A DNA stretch of 64,000 bases from Hypoxylon rubiginosum (GCA_902806565.1 CADCXA010000053.1:248001-312000); one strand, 5' to 3'. Positions 22,714-35,500 are shown, numbered from the stretch's first letter. Numbers and translations are program-made. The notes: generated by a model from the sequence alone, not told the origin.

Positions 22714-24930
22714 CTACTGGTTTCCGCCCTTGTAGTTGGCGCTCGGGTCCTGAGCCGCATCTTGTGCGACCAGCCCCTGTTGCACGACGGCGCCGGGGGG
22801 CGAATAGCCTCCGAGGCTCGTCGCGGCCGCGGCCACGTCCCTCCAGAAGTCGCAGGGGGTCTTCTCGTCCTGGCTGTCCCGGACGGTGCCGAACCCCCAA
22901 TCGCCCAGGCTGACGACGCCCGAGATCTGCTCGCCCTGGCTGCTGGCGGGGTGGTTCCACCGCACCGTCGGCGGCAGGTTGAGGATCTTCCGATTGGTGT
23001 TGGGGTCGCCCGTCAGAATATAGCTGGTCAGGTAGCTCTGCAGCGCCGTGCTGACCCCGGCGAACAGCAGCCCGACGCCCGGGAGCAGCGCCGCGACGTT
23101 CTCGAGCCAGCTGTCCCCCGTGAGCTTGGCGTTGAAGAAGATCGGGAAGAGGTCGGTCCCGTGCCAGCCCGGGGTTATGCCGTACTGCATGTTCCAGACC
23201 TTGGAGTCGCCGACGCTTTCCGTGAGGTGCCGAACGTTGCACGTGAAGCTGCTGTCGCGGAGGAGGGCTTGTACTCGGTCCGTCTGCGACTTGTACTTGG
23301 ATTCGTAGAAGGCGTCGATCTTGCCCGTGATCCCGGCAGCCTGCGTGTAGTTTGGGAATATGGCGTCGACGAATGTCGTAAACTCGCTGTCGGTCTGAAC
23401 AAGGCCGCTAACGAACACATTCGACTCGGCGGTGGTATGCGACAAGATGAGGGAGTCGATATTCCAGAAATTGCCGCTGCTTAGCTCGAGAACGGGCAAC
23501 TGTCGAATAAAAGAGCCATCCGGCGTTGGCCCGACTGCGAAGGTGCCCGAAAACTGCTGCTTCATCAAAGCCGTATTCGCGTTGGCGAGAGTTGATGCGT
23601 CGGCGCTCCGTAGACATGAGACCCCCTGACCAGCGCAGCCTGCCAACTTCGCGAACGTTTCGAATGTCTTCTGGACCGAGCCCGCACGATCCCACATGTA
23701 TTCAAATGCAGGCGAGAGGAGTATGGCCTTCGAGAATAGGGGATCGAGCTTCCCACCCTCTCCTATGAGGTGATGCATAATACTTCCACCCCCGGCCGAT
23801 TGTCCCATCGCGGTCACTTGTGTCGGGTCACCTCCAAATAAGGAAATGTGGTTCTTGACCCATTGGAAAGCTGCTCTCTATCCCACGAGCAGCAGTCAGT
23901 AACCATGGCCATTTAATGGAATCTCAAAAGCATTCGGAACAATTTTGAAATATTGCATGAAGCCCAAGTTGATACGACGTACTTGATCATGGAGCCCAGC
24001 ATTCGGGACACCCTCCTTCTCCATTGTAGTTCCAGCAAGGAAGCCATAAGCTCCGACCCTATAATTCATAGCGACGAATATCATATTATTCCCCGATTGT
24101 GCGACGAGGCCCGTTCCGTCGTAGAAGGGTAGCTCCGGCTGCAAGGAGTCCTTACTCCCGAAGACATATGCGCCGCCATACACGAAAACTACGACAGGTA
24201 GTTTCTGAGAGGGATTCTTTAATGCTTTACCAGGGACGTCTTTTATTAGTTAGCAAGCAACGCGTAAAAAAGGCTTCAAGTTTCACATATATGTCGTTAC
24301 GTACTGCAAATCGTATTAGCAATATTATTAGAGACCATACCAAGGACTGCACGTACCAAACATCTAAGAATAGACAATCTTCACTCCCTCCGGAAAATAT
24401 AGGCAGTGGAATTCCCCCAAGACTATATATATATGGCACGCTGTCAGCACTCGGAAGCAATCTGCCGCATTGGAGACCAGCGTACAATTGGTTGAGGGCG
24501 CCCCCGACTGGAGATTGATTTCCGGTCCCCAGCAGGTTCAGTCCGTTGGGGGCCGCCTGCATGCACGAGTGGCCCATACTCCCGTCTCGGATCCCGGACT
24601 CGTTCAACGGGGGCGCCGGCTTGGCCCACCGGAGATCGCCGACCGGAGGTGCCGCGTAGCGAATGTTCTTGAACGTGTAACTATTTCGCGCAACCCCGCG
24701 GTTAGAGTTTTCTGACTGCCAAGCAGCTACGATTCATGTATTGGCACTTACATGTCGTCGGCGCTGTTGTAGCTGGCCGCTCTGTACGACGCGTACGGGA
24801 GGTCGAGGACCGGCAGCGAGTCTCTTGACTCGACCTTCTCTTCGTTCGGGAGCGGAGAAGCTGCTGCGGCGGATAGGAGGGAGGGGATGAAAGAAAAAAA
24901 CAGAAGAAGAGAAACACGAACGAAAGTCAT
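22714..24930 (-). CDS. Secreted type-B carboxylesterase, 4 exons (one junction uncertain)
   Basis: Alpha/beta-hydrolase of the carboxylesterase/cholinesterase (type B) family, probably secreted and hydrolysing carboxylic or lipid esters. Exons: 24930-24752, 24680-24301, 24239-23983, 23877-22714, giving 659 residues. The signal peptide is MTFVRVSLLLFFSFIPSLLS; this ATG was chosen over a longer TTG-initiated frame. Motifs: SEDCLFLDVW (oxyanion side), VYGGAYVFGS, the nucleophile elbow GQSAGGGS (Ser299; most relatives have GES), and PGWHGTDLFPIF with the likely catalytic His. Intron 3 (105 bp) precedes RAAFQW. The 24300 region is odd. The only in-frame model with canonical sites keeps a 19-residue hydrophobic insert (169-187) that looks like a retained intron. 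Removing that stretch with its own GTACGT..TTTGCAG ends breaks the frame. The enzyme family is clear; whether the copy is functional is not. Confidence 0.82.
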
Positions 24931-25755
24931 TGTAAATCGGGCTTTAGGGAATGTGTCTGTAGATCCAGAAAGGGAGAGCGAGCGAAGTGACAAAAGAATG
25001 TTTTAAGATGGTCTGTAGCATGTTCTACGAGCGAGTCTAGACTGGGAGTCGTCCACGACCAAGGCACAGTACGACGAGAGGTGCGACCATATGACTTCTT
25101 AATGTACCCATGATGGGCGAACAGAGCTTAAAACACCCGGGCTCTGTCTCGGTCGAATCCTACCGGCCAGAACGAGCGTCTGGTGACGGATTCGGGGTGA
25201 GCGACGTGAAACGAGCCTCCGCCACGATCTTTTAGGAAGCTCTGCTACGGGCAAATCAACATCGTGTCTGAGATTCCATGGAATCGATGTTAATTCGGCG
25301 AATATCCAAACAGGAGGTCGCATTTGCAAGTCTTCACTTAAAAATGTAGTATTAGAACTGAATCGCCGGGGTCATTTAATAGGCTTGTTGCTTAACTATC
25401 GCATTGGCGAGCTCTGCGGTGGATTTGAACCAATAGGAAAACTCAATTGATCTGTTTATGGTAGTTCACCCATTAAGGAGTGTGAAGTTTGGCACGGCGG
25501 CAAGCAACCCGTCCAATCAGCGTAGAGGAATGGACTATCACGTCTAGCCCCCTAACTAGAGATCTTCACTCGTTCACTTACTAGTCAGGTACACAGCAAA
25601 CCACCTTATTTCCATGGAGTCTCCGGGAATGAATCATCCCTATTACATTCGCCCAAAGTTCATAGCTGTGCCCTAACTGCACCGACTCCTGAACCAATAG
25701 GCAATGCTCAATAAGAAACCGATGCAAATCTAGAAAGCATCTGATCAATCAACTT
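24931..25755. other. Intergenic between carboxylesterase and patatin gene
   Basis: 825 bp holding the carboxylesterase promoter and the 3' flank of the patatin gene, both minus strand. No open frame with recognisable content. The minus-strand frame at 25099-25329 has no support. Confidence 0.5.
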
Positions 25756-28700
25756 TCAAAGTCTGAGGGAACCCTCTAGCTCAGGAAGTCTCAAACTATG
25801 GCTCTTTTTCGTAGGTCGCACCTGTATTTCATCGGCTGGTAGTTCGGCCGTTGGTGCTGGAGATGCTGGCAGTTCCACGATGAGTTCAGAATGTCGCGAT
25901 AACTTGCTCATCGATCCCGTGATATTGGATTCTGGTGCTCTCATCACAGGATCCAGACTTTGATACGCGTCGTCGGATGATCTACGCTGGCCTAGAAGGG
26001 TGGATTGTGCATACGATGCTTAGATTTATTAGCCTGCGAGCTTCTCGGATTCGGGTATGTTAGGCAATGATGCTAAACTTACTCGTATTATAACTATCTT
26101 CACTCATTAGCTGACGCGGAAATCCGCTGATGGGCAGAGCCGCATCTCCGCAGGCGTAGGGTGTGGCCTGCAGACAGAGCAGTATCTTAATGACCGTATG
26201 CTCTTTCAACGCGTCGATTCGGATGGGGTTTATGTCGAGATATCCCCTTTGGTACATGCCGCGAATCATCGTCTCGGTGAGTACGACCTTTTGCGTGGCC
26301 GACCCAGGTATATCGTCTTCGATGAGGAAATACGGCTCAAAACTTCCTTTCAGGTTCGACTTGAGAAACCTTCCCAACGCCTTCATTTCATTAGACGAAC
26401 TTCGGAACCTGCAAAATATGGATCCTGGTTTAGGTCAGTTGATGGTGCTTCTAGGGAATCTGCCAGCTTGCCTTTGCATGTGTATCCTGAAGTAGTCTGC
26501 TTCATGGAACCGAGGCCTTCCTCAAAGAAGAATGTGCTAGCAACGAGGCGGTGCGCTACCTCTCTGACTTGGGATGTGTTCTGCTCCAGTACTTCTCCAG
26601 ACTCCCGTCTAAGTTCATCGAACCTTTGGATGTCGTCAAGTTTTGGTGTTGCTATGTTGAGTTCAGGGGAGATTCGGGTGTAGCGTCCATTGTGCTCAGA
26701 GCCCGCCGACTCAGGGGTAATTCTTCCAGCTATGAATTTGTCCCAAGTACGACTACACTTTTGATGATCGTCGAATTTGTCGGCATTTTTAACAGATTTG
26801 CTTTGAAAGGGGCTTCCAGTTGGCTTAATAGGAGACATACTAGTCACACTCGACGTATCCGTAATATCACGGTTGGATTTTCTGGCTTGTGTCATATCGT
26901 TATCTCTAACGTTACGGCCAGTACCAATCGAAAGCATGATATCCGGGGGCAAGTGAGCTACATCGCCCCAGATCAGCTTGGTTTCGTGATGTGCGACCCA
27001 GACTGGACACGCATGATGTAAGCTACCATCCACGTATTGATCTTTGGTTTCGGGCTTTAGATAAGCCTTGAATTGAGGACTCATGGCAGACGTAGCGCGA
27101 GCACTTCAATGGTTAGTTCAATTCACCTCAAAGAGGATGTGCTTACTTACGCTTCCCAAACCTTTACCTCTTTTGCAGGTTCGTCCGGGCGCACAAACTC
27201 GTATGGGAGACCTACACCATGTCAATATCTCTCAGACTCCCAGACGGCTATTTGCCGGGGGCATACCTTGATTAGTATGATCCGGTCGATTGTAATTGGC
27301 AAACACTACGCCTTTATTCTCCAAAGCTGTCGTTGAAGTGACGGCGACTCTGATGGGCATTTCATCCCGAGACTGAGTACCGCCGAATAGATTATGATCC
27401 GAGAAACTACTCTTCAGCGCCTTCTCTAACGGTCGTGTCTTGTATAGACTGCCATGATAGAAGTTTGTCAGATTTTCGAGGAGTGGCACACCCGTCATTT
27501 CACGAGGTGTATATGCTTCTTTGCATAGTGCCTTAAATTCCTTAGTCGTCTTCTCGACTGACCATCCTTTGGCCCCTAGGCTAAGGGCTATTATACCTCC
27601 CGCGCTTGAAAAATTAGTTCATTTTCTTCGTGCAGGGTCTTTGAATCGGTTACCTGGTCCCGACAATTAAGTCAAAGAATAGTTGAATAGGTAAATTCGG
27701 TCCTAGTATCTTCTCGATAGCTCGGAGTACTTCAAGCTCTACGATCCCGTTGATCCCACCACTAAGTCATTAGAAAATGAGTTATGGGAGATCCTGGTGC
27801 TTTCTTACCTATCGAGACAGAGGATACGGACCCCAGCACAAGGCGGTTTCGTCGTGATAACCCAAGGTGGCTCTGCCAGTATATCACGGACGTGAAGAGG
27901 ACATCGTTTCAGCTCAATTGTAGTCCTCGATGTAGTGCGTCCGTAGGTTTGCACACATGAAAGACATAGTATGTGACCGCACGGAAGAACGCAGTCTGGT
28001 AGCTCCCTTAAACAGGAGAAACAGGCCGAGTGGCTGATAAAATTCGACTGGTTCCCAAGAGCGCTGTAAAAGCTGGTGATGCGTTCACGATGTAGAATCG
28101 AGGCAATTTGTGCTACGAGGCCCTAGTCAGCCATTGTCATTCGAGCAGAACATTAGGTTAGATGTGTAAATAGCTAGAGCTCGATTTCTCAGACGGCATG
28201 ATTGGAAGCAAGGATCTTCAGGAGACGCCTAGAGAACTACTTCTCTTAGAGCGTTGAGAATAGAATGATATTTAGCTTACGGTCAGTCCTGCCTGGAAGT
28301 TTTTGACTAAGCTCATACGCAGCAGCTTGGAGCTTCACAAGATTCTCTTTAATTAATTTATTCCACTTGGGGATGAAAATTTCGAGATCGAAGTTCGATT
28401 GATACTGACCGTTGCCGATGATTTTACCTTGTTCGTTCTGATGGCCTTTCGGATTATGTCCAGATTTTACATTGCAACAACGCCCATGCTCCTTTCGGTA
28501 TGCCGGATTGCGGAAACTACAGGGCCAATATAGGTCTGCGAATCTCTGGAGAGCTGATACACATAATTCGGAGTATGCATCGCTCAATAGCCGCGAGGCA
28601 GTACCTTCACATACATCGTCAGTGACACTCGCCCTCAGTGGTAGCATCGTGAAATTACCGACCTAATATCCTTTGGCGCACGGTATCAAACATGATGCAA

Positions 28701-30575
28701 GACGCTACCATGGGTGCTAGTCGTAGAAATATCCTTCTCGCGTCATGTCGGAGAACCTCGCTTTCCGAATGATTCTTCATGGACACCGCGAGATTGAGAA
28801 TGTTCCCTTCAAAGCTGCGAGGAACGGGATTATGGCGTAGAGCTTCCTTGACGAAATCGAACGGTGATTCTAGATCTCTGGTGAAGTGATCAAACGAAGC
28901 GTGGAGGTAAACTTGAAGCATCTCAGCATTCGCCAGCATTCTTATTTGTTTCTTTATCAAGTGCGACGCGGAGCAACGCTCTTTGATGAGATTGAATAAT
29001 TTCGTAGCTTGCCGATCCATTAGCATATATGAACCTCGCCGCGGGATTCTGATAACAGTCACAGAGGCATAGTACTGTCGAAGAAGATCTTGCGTGGTTT
29101 TTATCACGATGCCGCGTTGGCGCCAAGCTCGTACATATTCCTGGAGAGCTGGCTCCCGCGTGACGGCTCCTTGAATAGCTGTCATGAGCATGCTGGTAGC
29201 GGTTTCGACATCCCATTCCTTATCATCAACGTCTTCCGTAGCGTTAAGGACAATAATGGCGTGAGGAAGAACCGGTTGGTTAAGCGATTTATCAACTGAG
29301 GCCGAAGCCCATCGTACGAGCTTGTCGAGAACAGCAGATTCGAATGACCTGGAAATACGAATGTGAGCATCATATCTGGATCCTGGTCAGGGAAGACTAC
29401 CTTGGATTGCGCAGCACGAAGACTACAACGTCAGAGAACGTATACAAAATCCTAGGATACAGCTGAGAAACGGCATATTCTCTCTTTTGCGTGTGAGGGC
29501 TGTTCGCCCAAGAGATGTGTCTCTGGGAGCTGTGTCTAAATTGGAGTAGCTTCCTCATATCCCTCTGAGGCGAAGAATTGTCTGCTACGAGTTTCCCGAT
29601 TTCATTATGTGAGGGGCATCTTAAAGCTTTGGGCGCCGCCTCACCACCATTAAGACCTTCACAGTCTATTAGCAATAGGGGTGTGCTAGTGGAGGAAGTC
29701 GAAGGTTCTGAGTAGAGGTGGACGTCCCCGGTAGTAGGAATATAATCGTTGTTTGAGGACGTGACAGGAGAGCAGTATTTAGGGCCTTTCGATGAAGACA
29801 GATCCTGGCGGTCTATCAAGAGCTTGATTAATGTGCTCTTCCCTGCGCCTATTTCCTACCTTGTTAGTCTAAACTCCCAAGCTGCATAAGGTGGAGAGGG
29901 TAGAAAGTACAGAAAAGACAGACAAGACAGGCAGCATTGCTGTTTTATCATCTGTCATGCAAGCTGACTGCTAGAGAAAAGAACAATAGAAGAGGCAACT
30001 CGCCTGTTTCTCCGATAAATGAAACGAGTTGAGGATGTCGATCAGTGGTTTCGCCTGTACGGCTCTCGCTCATAATCGCGGCGAACCTTCCATAATCCTG
30101 GAAAACAGGGTGACCAGAAGAGTCACGGCCAAAGCCAAACCACGTTGTCTCTCGGTCCTTGAGCAGTTCAATCTCATGGTCTGCCTCCGAACGTACGGGT
30201 TCGAATATCTGCTGGAGCCTGCAAATTGTCTCCGGATCGGCCTTCTCATGCGGCTTTCCGCCCACTGGCATTGGCATTGTATTAGTGACTTTATTTGAAG
30301 ATCGCATAGTGGTGTAACTCTGGGCATGTGCGATTTGGAGTCCCGACCGAAAAGCAAAATACCCTTCGCGCAGATCTCGAGGCACTTCTTGGATAGGTAG
30401 GACTTGAATACTCACAGCCCATAGCTCCGGGTACGTGAAGTACCCATTTCGACCAGCATGTATCACAGAAGGCCAGGTTATTACACTGGATGCAAACAAA
30501 GGTCTTTACCGGTGATCCACATGTGTGACAAGGCTGTGGACTCGAAGCAGGTCTTTGCAGTAGGGTACTGGCCAT
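25756..30575 (-). CDS. B-box / GB1-like GTPase / RING / patatin phospholipase fusion
   Basis: Twelve exons: 30575-30416, 30264-30004, 29848-29401, 29348-28663, 28604-28281, 28112-27809, 27761-27654, 27604-27267, 27211-27151, 27103-about 26472, 26408-26083, 25991-25756; about 1,290 residues. Order: B-box-like zinc module (C16, C19, C28, C31, C37, C40, H47); P-loop GETGAGKST (138-146); TTGD at 179-182; LLLIDCEGLNGG with DxEG at 202-205, typical of guanylate-binding/atlastin GTPases; a helical region with VIVLNATED; a RING-like C..C...CGH..C..C...CP.H (657-700); patatin LDSGGINGIVELE (726-738), GTSAGG (762-767, Ser764) and DGS (Asp921) as catalytic dyad; and a Ser/Pro-rich tail. Patatins are acyl-lipid hydrolases. 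Inference: a GTP-controlled, possibly ubiquitin-linked phospholipase of sensor or immune type. Intron 2 is GC-AG. The exon 10/11 join is out of phase by one base. Confidence 0.8.
29849..30003 (-). other. GC-AG intron splitting the P-loop of the GTPase
   Basis: The donor reads ACAG|GCGAGT and the acceptor AAATAG. Only this non-canonical GC donor restores GETG-AGKST; the nearest GT donor two bases later shifts the frame. The intron is 155 bp, long for this window, and has CTAAC close to its 3' end. Confidence 0.75.
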
Positions 30576-33554
30576 CTCGATCGCAAACCGGCTGCATTAG
30601 TATGCAAATATTGTTAGAACGAATGTTAGTGCCTGGATAAGTAAACGGCACACCAAATGACGGGATCCCCTTTGTCGAATAGTAGGAAAACGAAAGTCTT
30701 CGGTCGGTAATGTTGTCTTGTCTAAGCCATCGATCGCTTTTAGCGCCCTAGCTCCCCTCGCCGCAGTTCATTTCGGGAGATGTCGCCAGGATATACACAG
30801 CTGGCCAATGGAAGATAGACGATTCAGCCACCAGGCCACATGTACGGCCCCGAATCACGTAGGACAGACCAATATAGTAAGTCCAGTTCGTTTCACGGGT
30901 TGATGAAGTAAACACGAAACCTTATGGAAGAGGAGCACTAGGACTGTGCCGACAATACACGGGGTAGTGTTGGAGTGGCGAGGCGTCTGTAGCACATTTT
31001 GGAGCTTTAACACAATCTCTACTTGAGGTAGGCTAAGAAGAGGCCAAGTCAAGCTCAGTTGCCTGCGCCAGGGCCGACTTTATATTGGTCTGAGCTCCAT
31101 GTCTTCTATGCGGCTGAGGATTTCTGTAATCCCGGGAGGTAGACATTAAACCTGCCTGAGAAGTAGGTACAATGATAGACGAGAACTTGACAGCGTCTCG
31201 AAAGCCAAATTTCCGTGCGAGGTGATATGTGGAGGGGTTGTAGTAAAAACTTACCACAGCGTAAGTCTAGCTGCTGTGCCTTACTTACCCTTAGATACGT
31301 ACCCAGGTATCCATCATAATGAGTACGAGATATCCGTGCTTGCCAAAAAAATAAGGGCTGCTCTTCATATAGTATTCGTTACCGACAGCTGCTTTTTGTG
31401 ATTTCATTGAATATCTAGCCTACCTAGGTGGATTTATTACCGTAAACAGAACTAAGTGAAGTTAGGAACAGAGTGGCAATATAAATTAACTCCGTAGGTA
31501 GGATACTGTGAGATCATAGGCTTCGAGATACATAGATCGGAGGACAGGACGATCGATAATGACCTAGATGAGCGTAGAGGCGATTCCATTTAAATTTAGT
31601 AGGAGGCAGGTAGGTGTACCAGGAATCTAGTACGGGACTGTGTCCCGGTAAGACGTTGAGACGCCGATACGGAGCGTACGGAGTTGTGAGGCGATTGTTC
31701 GTAGCATGCGGCCACTCATACGGCAACGGCTCGGAATCGAATGACGTGCGCTTAACCCTTCCCGTTCCCGATTGATGGATATGACGACGTAATAGACGGC
31801 TCCGAAGCAATCGGAATGTTAAGGCGGTGGGGTACTGAAGAGTTGAAAAATGCGAAAACACCCGAACTCCCAGGGGGTGGAAACACGGAGCGGACCTCGG
31901 AATTGTCAACGACAGTCCATGAGCTAGTTGCGGCGTGTTTCTAATTTTAGTATTATATTTTTCATTCGACAGAATCAACAGCGCTTTCTCTCGTGCGTTC
32001 GAAAACTTCCTCGTTGAGCTGAGGTGAGTAAGAAACTGGGGGAGGTAAGATTCCCTCATTCTTCCAAGTACATCGTCTTCTCACTTGGACCTGCTACTCC
32101 TGGAAGCTACAGGCCTGCAGCATGTAGGCAACAGGAATAATACCTCAGCGGCTATCGTAACGGACGGAAATCCTTTATCTCATTATAATCAAATATGTGC
32201 CTTTTGAGCACACTTGCTTGGTCGGCCGAGCTTAAAGAGGGGGTTTGGTTTCGGTAAGTATCATCGGTAAGACATGCCAATCTTAGATGCGAGGGGTCAG
32301 CGCTGCCCGTATCCGACATCTCTTACATCCCTCTACGTTCATGGACAATATCCGCGAGCAGCGAGCATCGTGAAGTGTGAAGGGCGTGCTGGTTGGTGGT
32401 GGGGGCTGACCGGGAGCTTTGAGAAATTTACTATTAGACGGTCTAGGTCGTTACATTCTACATATTAAGCCATGGTCAGATAAACAGTTTTCACATAAGC
32501 TTGCGATCACGTTTCTAACCCCCCCCTTAAGCTAGCGGATATTCTAGTTCCTGTATTAGGTCCATGATATGTTAGACGTATTACTTTACGTTAGGGGTAG
32601 CCGCCGAAGAGGAAATGACGGCGACGCGAGTGTTGGCGTAGGAATGAATACCTACCTTGAATGTCGCCTCCGTCAGTTCCGTGTCGATCTCATCTGCGAG
32701 TTCGAAGTTGGTGCAGTTCGCGTAGGCAAGTTTGGTAGCATCATCACCACGGGTCAGTTTGCCTACCGCAGAGGCGAGAGAGATACACCGCCTGGCAGCC
32801 TGGGAACGGGATCGAAACCTCGGGATCTTCTTTCGACATACCTAATGCAGCAATTTTCCGTAGCTGATCTCATGGATTGGCTTCCCCCACAATTAGACCC
32901 ACGAGGGAGCTCACTGCTATTTTAGCTTACCTGCAGTGTTCTGACTTGTTCTGACTGTTCCGACCGTTTCAAAACTTCAACTCAACCGTATGAATAAAGT
33001 TCTTTTCACTCACAATATACATCCCCGGCTCATGGCATGGGCCCCTATGTTAATTCTGCTGGGTATCTGCCTGTCTGCTACGCTGCGTTGGTGGCCATTC
33101 CCACCCACCCGGCATCATGGTCTGGACACTCCAGGGTTCTCAAACAATACCCAGCTACCCTACTTGCATGTACCATGTACATCACGGCAGCGCGACTATG
33201 CAGAGTGAGCAAATCCTCCTTGTCTGCTTGTCTACCTAAGCTGGACCGGTTGAGTCTTTCCCATGTTGCCATGTCCATCGACCATCGATCCCCGCGTCTA
33301 TCCATACCTAAGCTACGTAGCAACTTATGTTACAACGTGTCTAAGATGATAGAATGGTTGCATGACCGAAAGACGCGCGTAATACGGAATATACATAGAG
33401 CCAAAGAGCGTATTGAGATGATGAGACGGGTAGATGTGATGTATGGCGTGCGGCTTGTAGCAGATCTCATCTATATACTGATACATGTATGTATCATCTA
33501 AGGTGTGAGGCTGCAAGGTTCAGTTGCGACGAACAGAGCCGCAAATCGGAGTTT

Positions 33555-33582
33555 TAATAATAATAATAATCATTATTATTAT
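33555..33582. repeat. Palindromic (TAA)n-(ATT)n microsatellite
   Basis: About five TAA units are followed, after one C, by about five ATT units. The two arms are reverse complements and can form a near-perfect hairpin. It lies in the gene-poor region. Confidence 0.8.
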
Positions 33583-35239
33583 TCTTTATATGGAAGCGAG
33601 GACAAGACGAGACAAGATTTGGACATCCACTAGATTGGCGTTTATTGCTGTAACCATCCGAGCTGATATTGTTCCCGTGCATGCTAGAATCACTCACCTA
33701 ATTGGGTTCTAGGATTCGTTGTCTGATACGTGGTAAGATAACCTCGTAAGATGTGCTCCTTAAGGAAACGCTAGATAATCAGATAATATGAACATGATGG
33801 CCACGATGTGTCTTGGCCCCGACGATGTGATAGATACTGTACCTACCTAGCTGCCTAGGTAGATTAGCTTATGATACTTTCAACATTACGCCGCACTATT
33901 GTCAACAATAATGCCTCTCGGTTGAGAGTAGAGAGTAGAGACGTGGGAGGTGTGGGGGATTTGGTCACCTGGACACTTTTAGAGAGATTAATCTCATCTT
34001 AATACGACCACAACACCACAATCACCGAGAGTCCGACACACCAAGAAATTCTCACGATGTTTTTGATGTTCTTATCCCCTTGGAAGGAAAAAAAAAACCA
34101 AAAGCTCACCGATGCGGAGTGGACTGAACCCCACGGATCTGAGGTATATTCGACGCATAACCTCCACATGCGCCAGGTACATACCCTGCGGTCCCTGTCC
34201 TTGGCACTTGTTGAGAGGACCCCAGAAACCATGTTCTTTTCACATAGCTCCAGTATAGCGGCGAAACAGAGATCCATATCGTCAACGTTTCAGCGGTGTG
34301 GCCTTTACCTAGCAACCTAATACCCTATCTTACATGGCGCTCAATTTATTCGTCTAGTGCATATGACATTATCGTTTCTAATCGCTTGATGTTCTGTATG
34401 GTATTGAATATGCAGGTACAAGAAGAAGCTGGTGGCCTTTATCGAGTCACCACGAGCTGAGCGGCGTTGCGTTGAAAGCAAGTTGAGCTCGTGAATCACA
34501 CGCGGCTACGCGTATCACATACCTAAAGAAACTCCCCGTGGAATACTGAAGGTCGGCTTCTAGCGTGACGTATTGGGTAGGTATATCCGCGCCCATTGCA
34601 GTGAATATAATAAATATAAGGGGAAAATACATGACAACCGGGGAAATATAATGCTACCTCACCCAATGTGAGATAGTCAAGCACTGTTTTCGAACTCTTT
34701 GAGAACAGTTGATAGATTATTGAGTTTGGAAACTTTTATATTTTGTAAAGTAAAAATTCTTTTTGAGTGAAGGATAATAGCGGTATAGTAGTTCCACCGA
34801 GTTGAACGTCAAACGAAATCAAACAAACAGAACCCTTTTTTGTATTACTAGTCTGCTAGTATGGAATATGGAAAAGATCCCCCCCACGCCGAGTCCACGG
34901 ATTCTAACCTCAGACGCACGAATAGAATAAGCGTCTGCATAGTAAGAAACGCTGGCGTGACAGTGATAGATAGTGAATAGGCGTAAGGTTAGGGCTCGGT
35001 GCGTCATTATTATATATTCCCCATCTAATTCGATCTAATCAGGTTTAATGTGGTTAGTTTCGAAATTCTTTAGAAGGACTGGAAGACTTTAAGCAAGGAG
35101 CTAAGAGCGAGCTTAAGTTACATAGCAGATGGAAATAGATGGGCACCCGCATCCATTCGGCTGCATGCCGGACCCATAAGCCCCATTACTTGGCCCCGTC
35201 GGGTCGGTTTTACAGACGAGCTTGGCTGGACTAGGCGTA

Positions 35240-35500
35240 TCCTTGGCGAATTTACCACTAAATAGTGGCCACCCTCTGTCCCCCTGTGGCCCTTGTGGCC
35301 CTGCCAGCCTGCCTGACCTCACCTGTGGACCGTGGCCCCAAGCCCTACTAGGGTCCAAAAGCTTAGGCCAACTAGCCTTGCAAGCCTGCAAGCCTGCAAA
35401 GCTTCCAGCGGGCAAAGCTGGCAGGCAGGCAAAGCTACCCTTGATCGACAATCCCAAGAAAGATTTTCGACTCTAGTTTTCTTGCCCGCCTGTCCGCCTG
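35240..35500. repeat. Imperfect GC-rich direct repeats (GCAAGCCT/GGCAAAGCT type)
   Basis: A compact patch in otherwise A/T-rich DNA with repeated CTTGCAAGCCTGCAAGCCTG and GGCAAAGCTGGCAGGCAGG stretches, plus runs of GCCTGCC. It gives low-complexity Leu/Ala/Cys translations in several frames. It may be a decayed minisatellite or transposon end; no target-site duplication was found by eye. Confidence 0.45.

Noticed and set aside
31514..32059. 181-residue minus-strand open frame in the gene-poor region
   Set aside because: No domain, composition like random translation (many Arg, Ser, Thr, Tyr), no partner exons and no conserved block. Length alone is not enough here.
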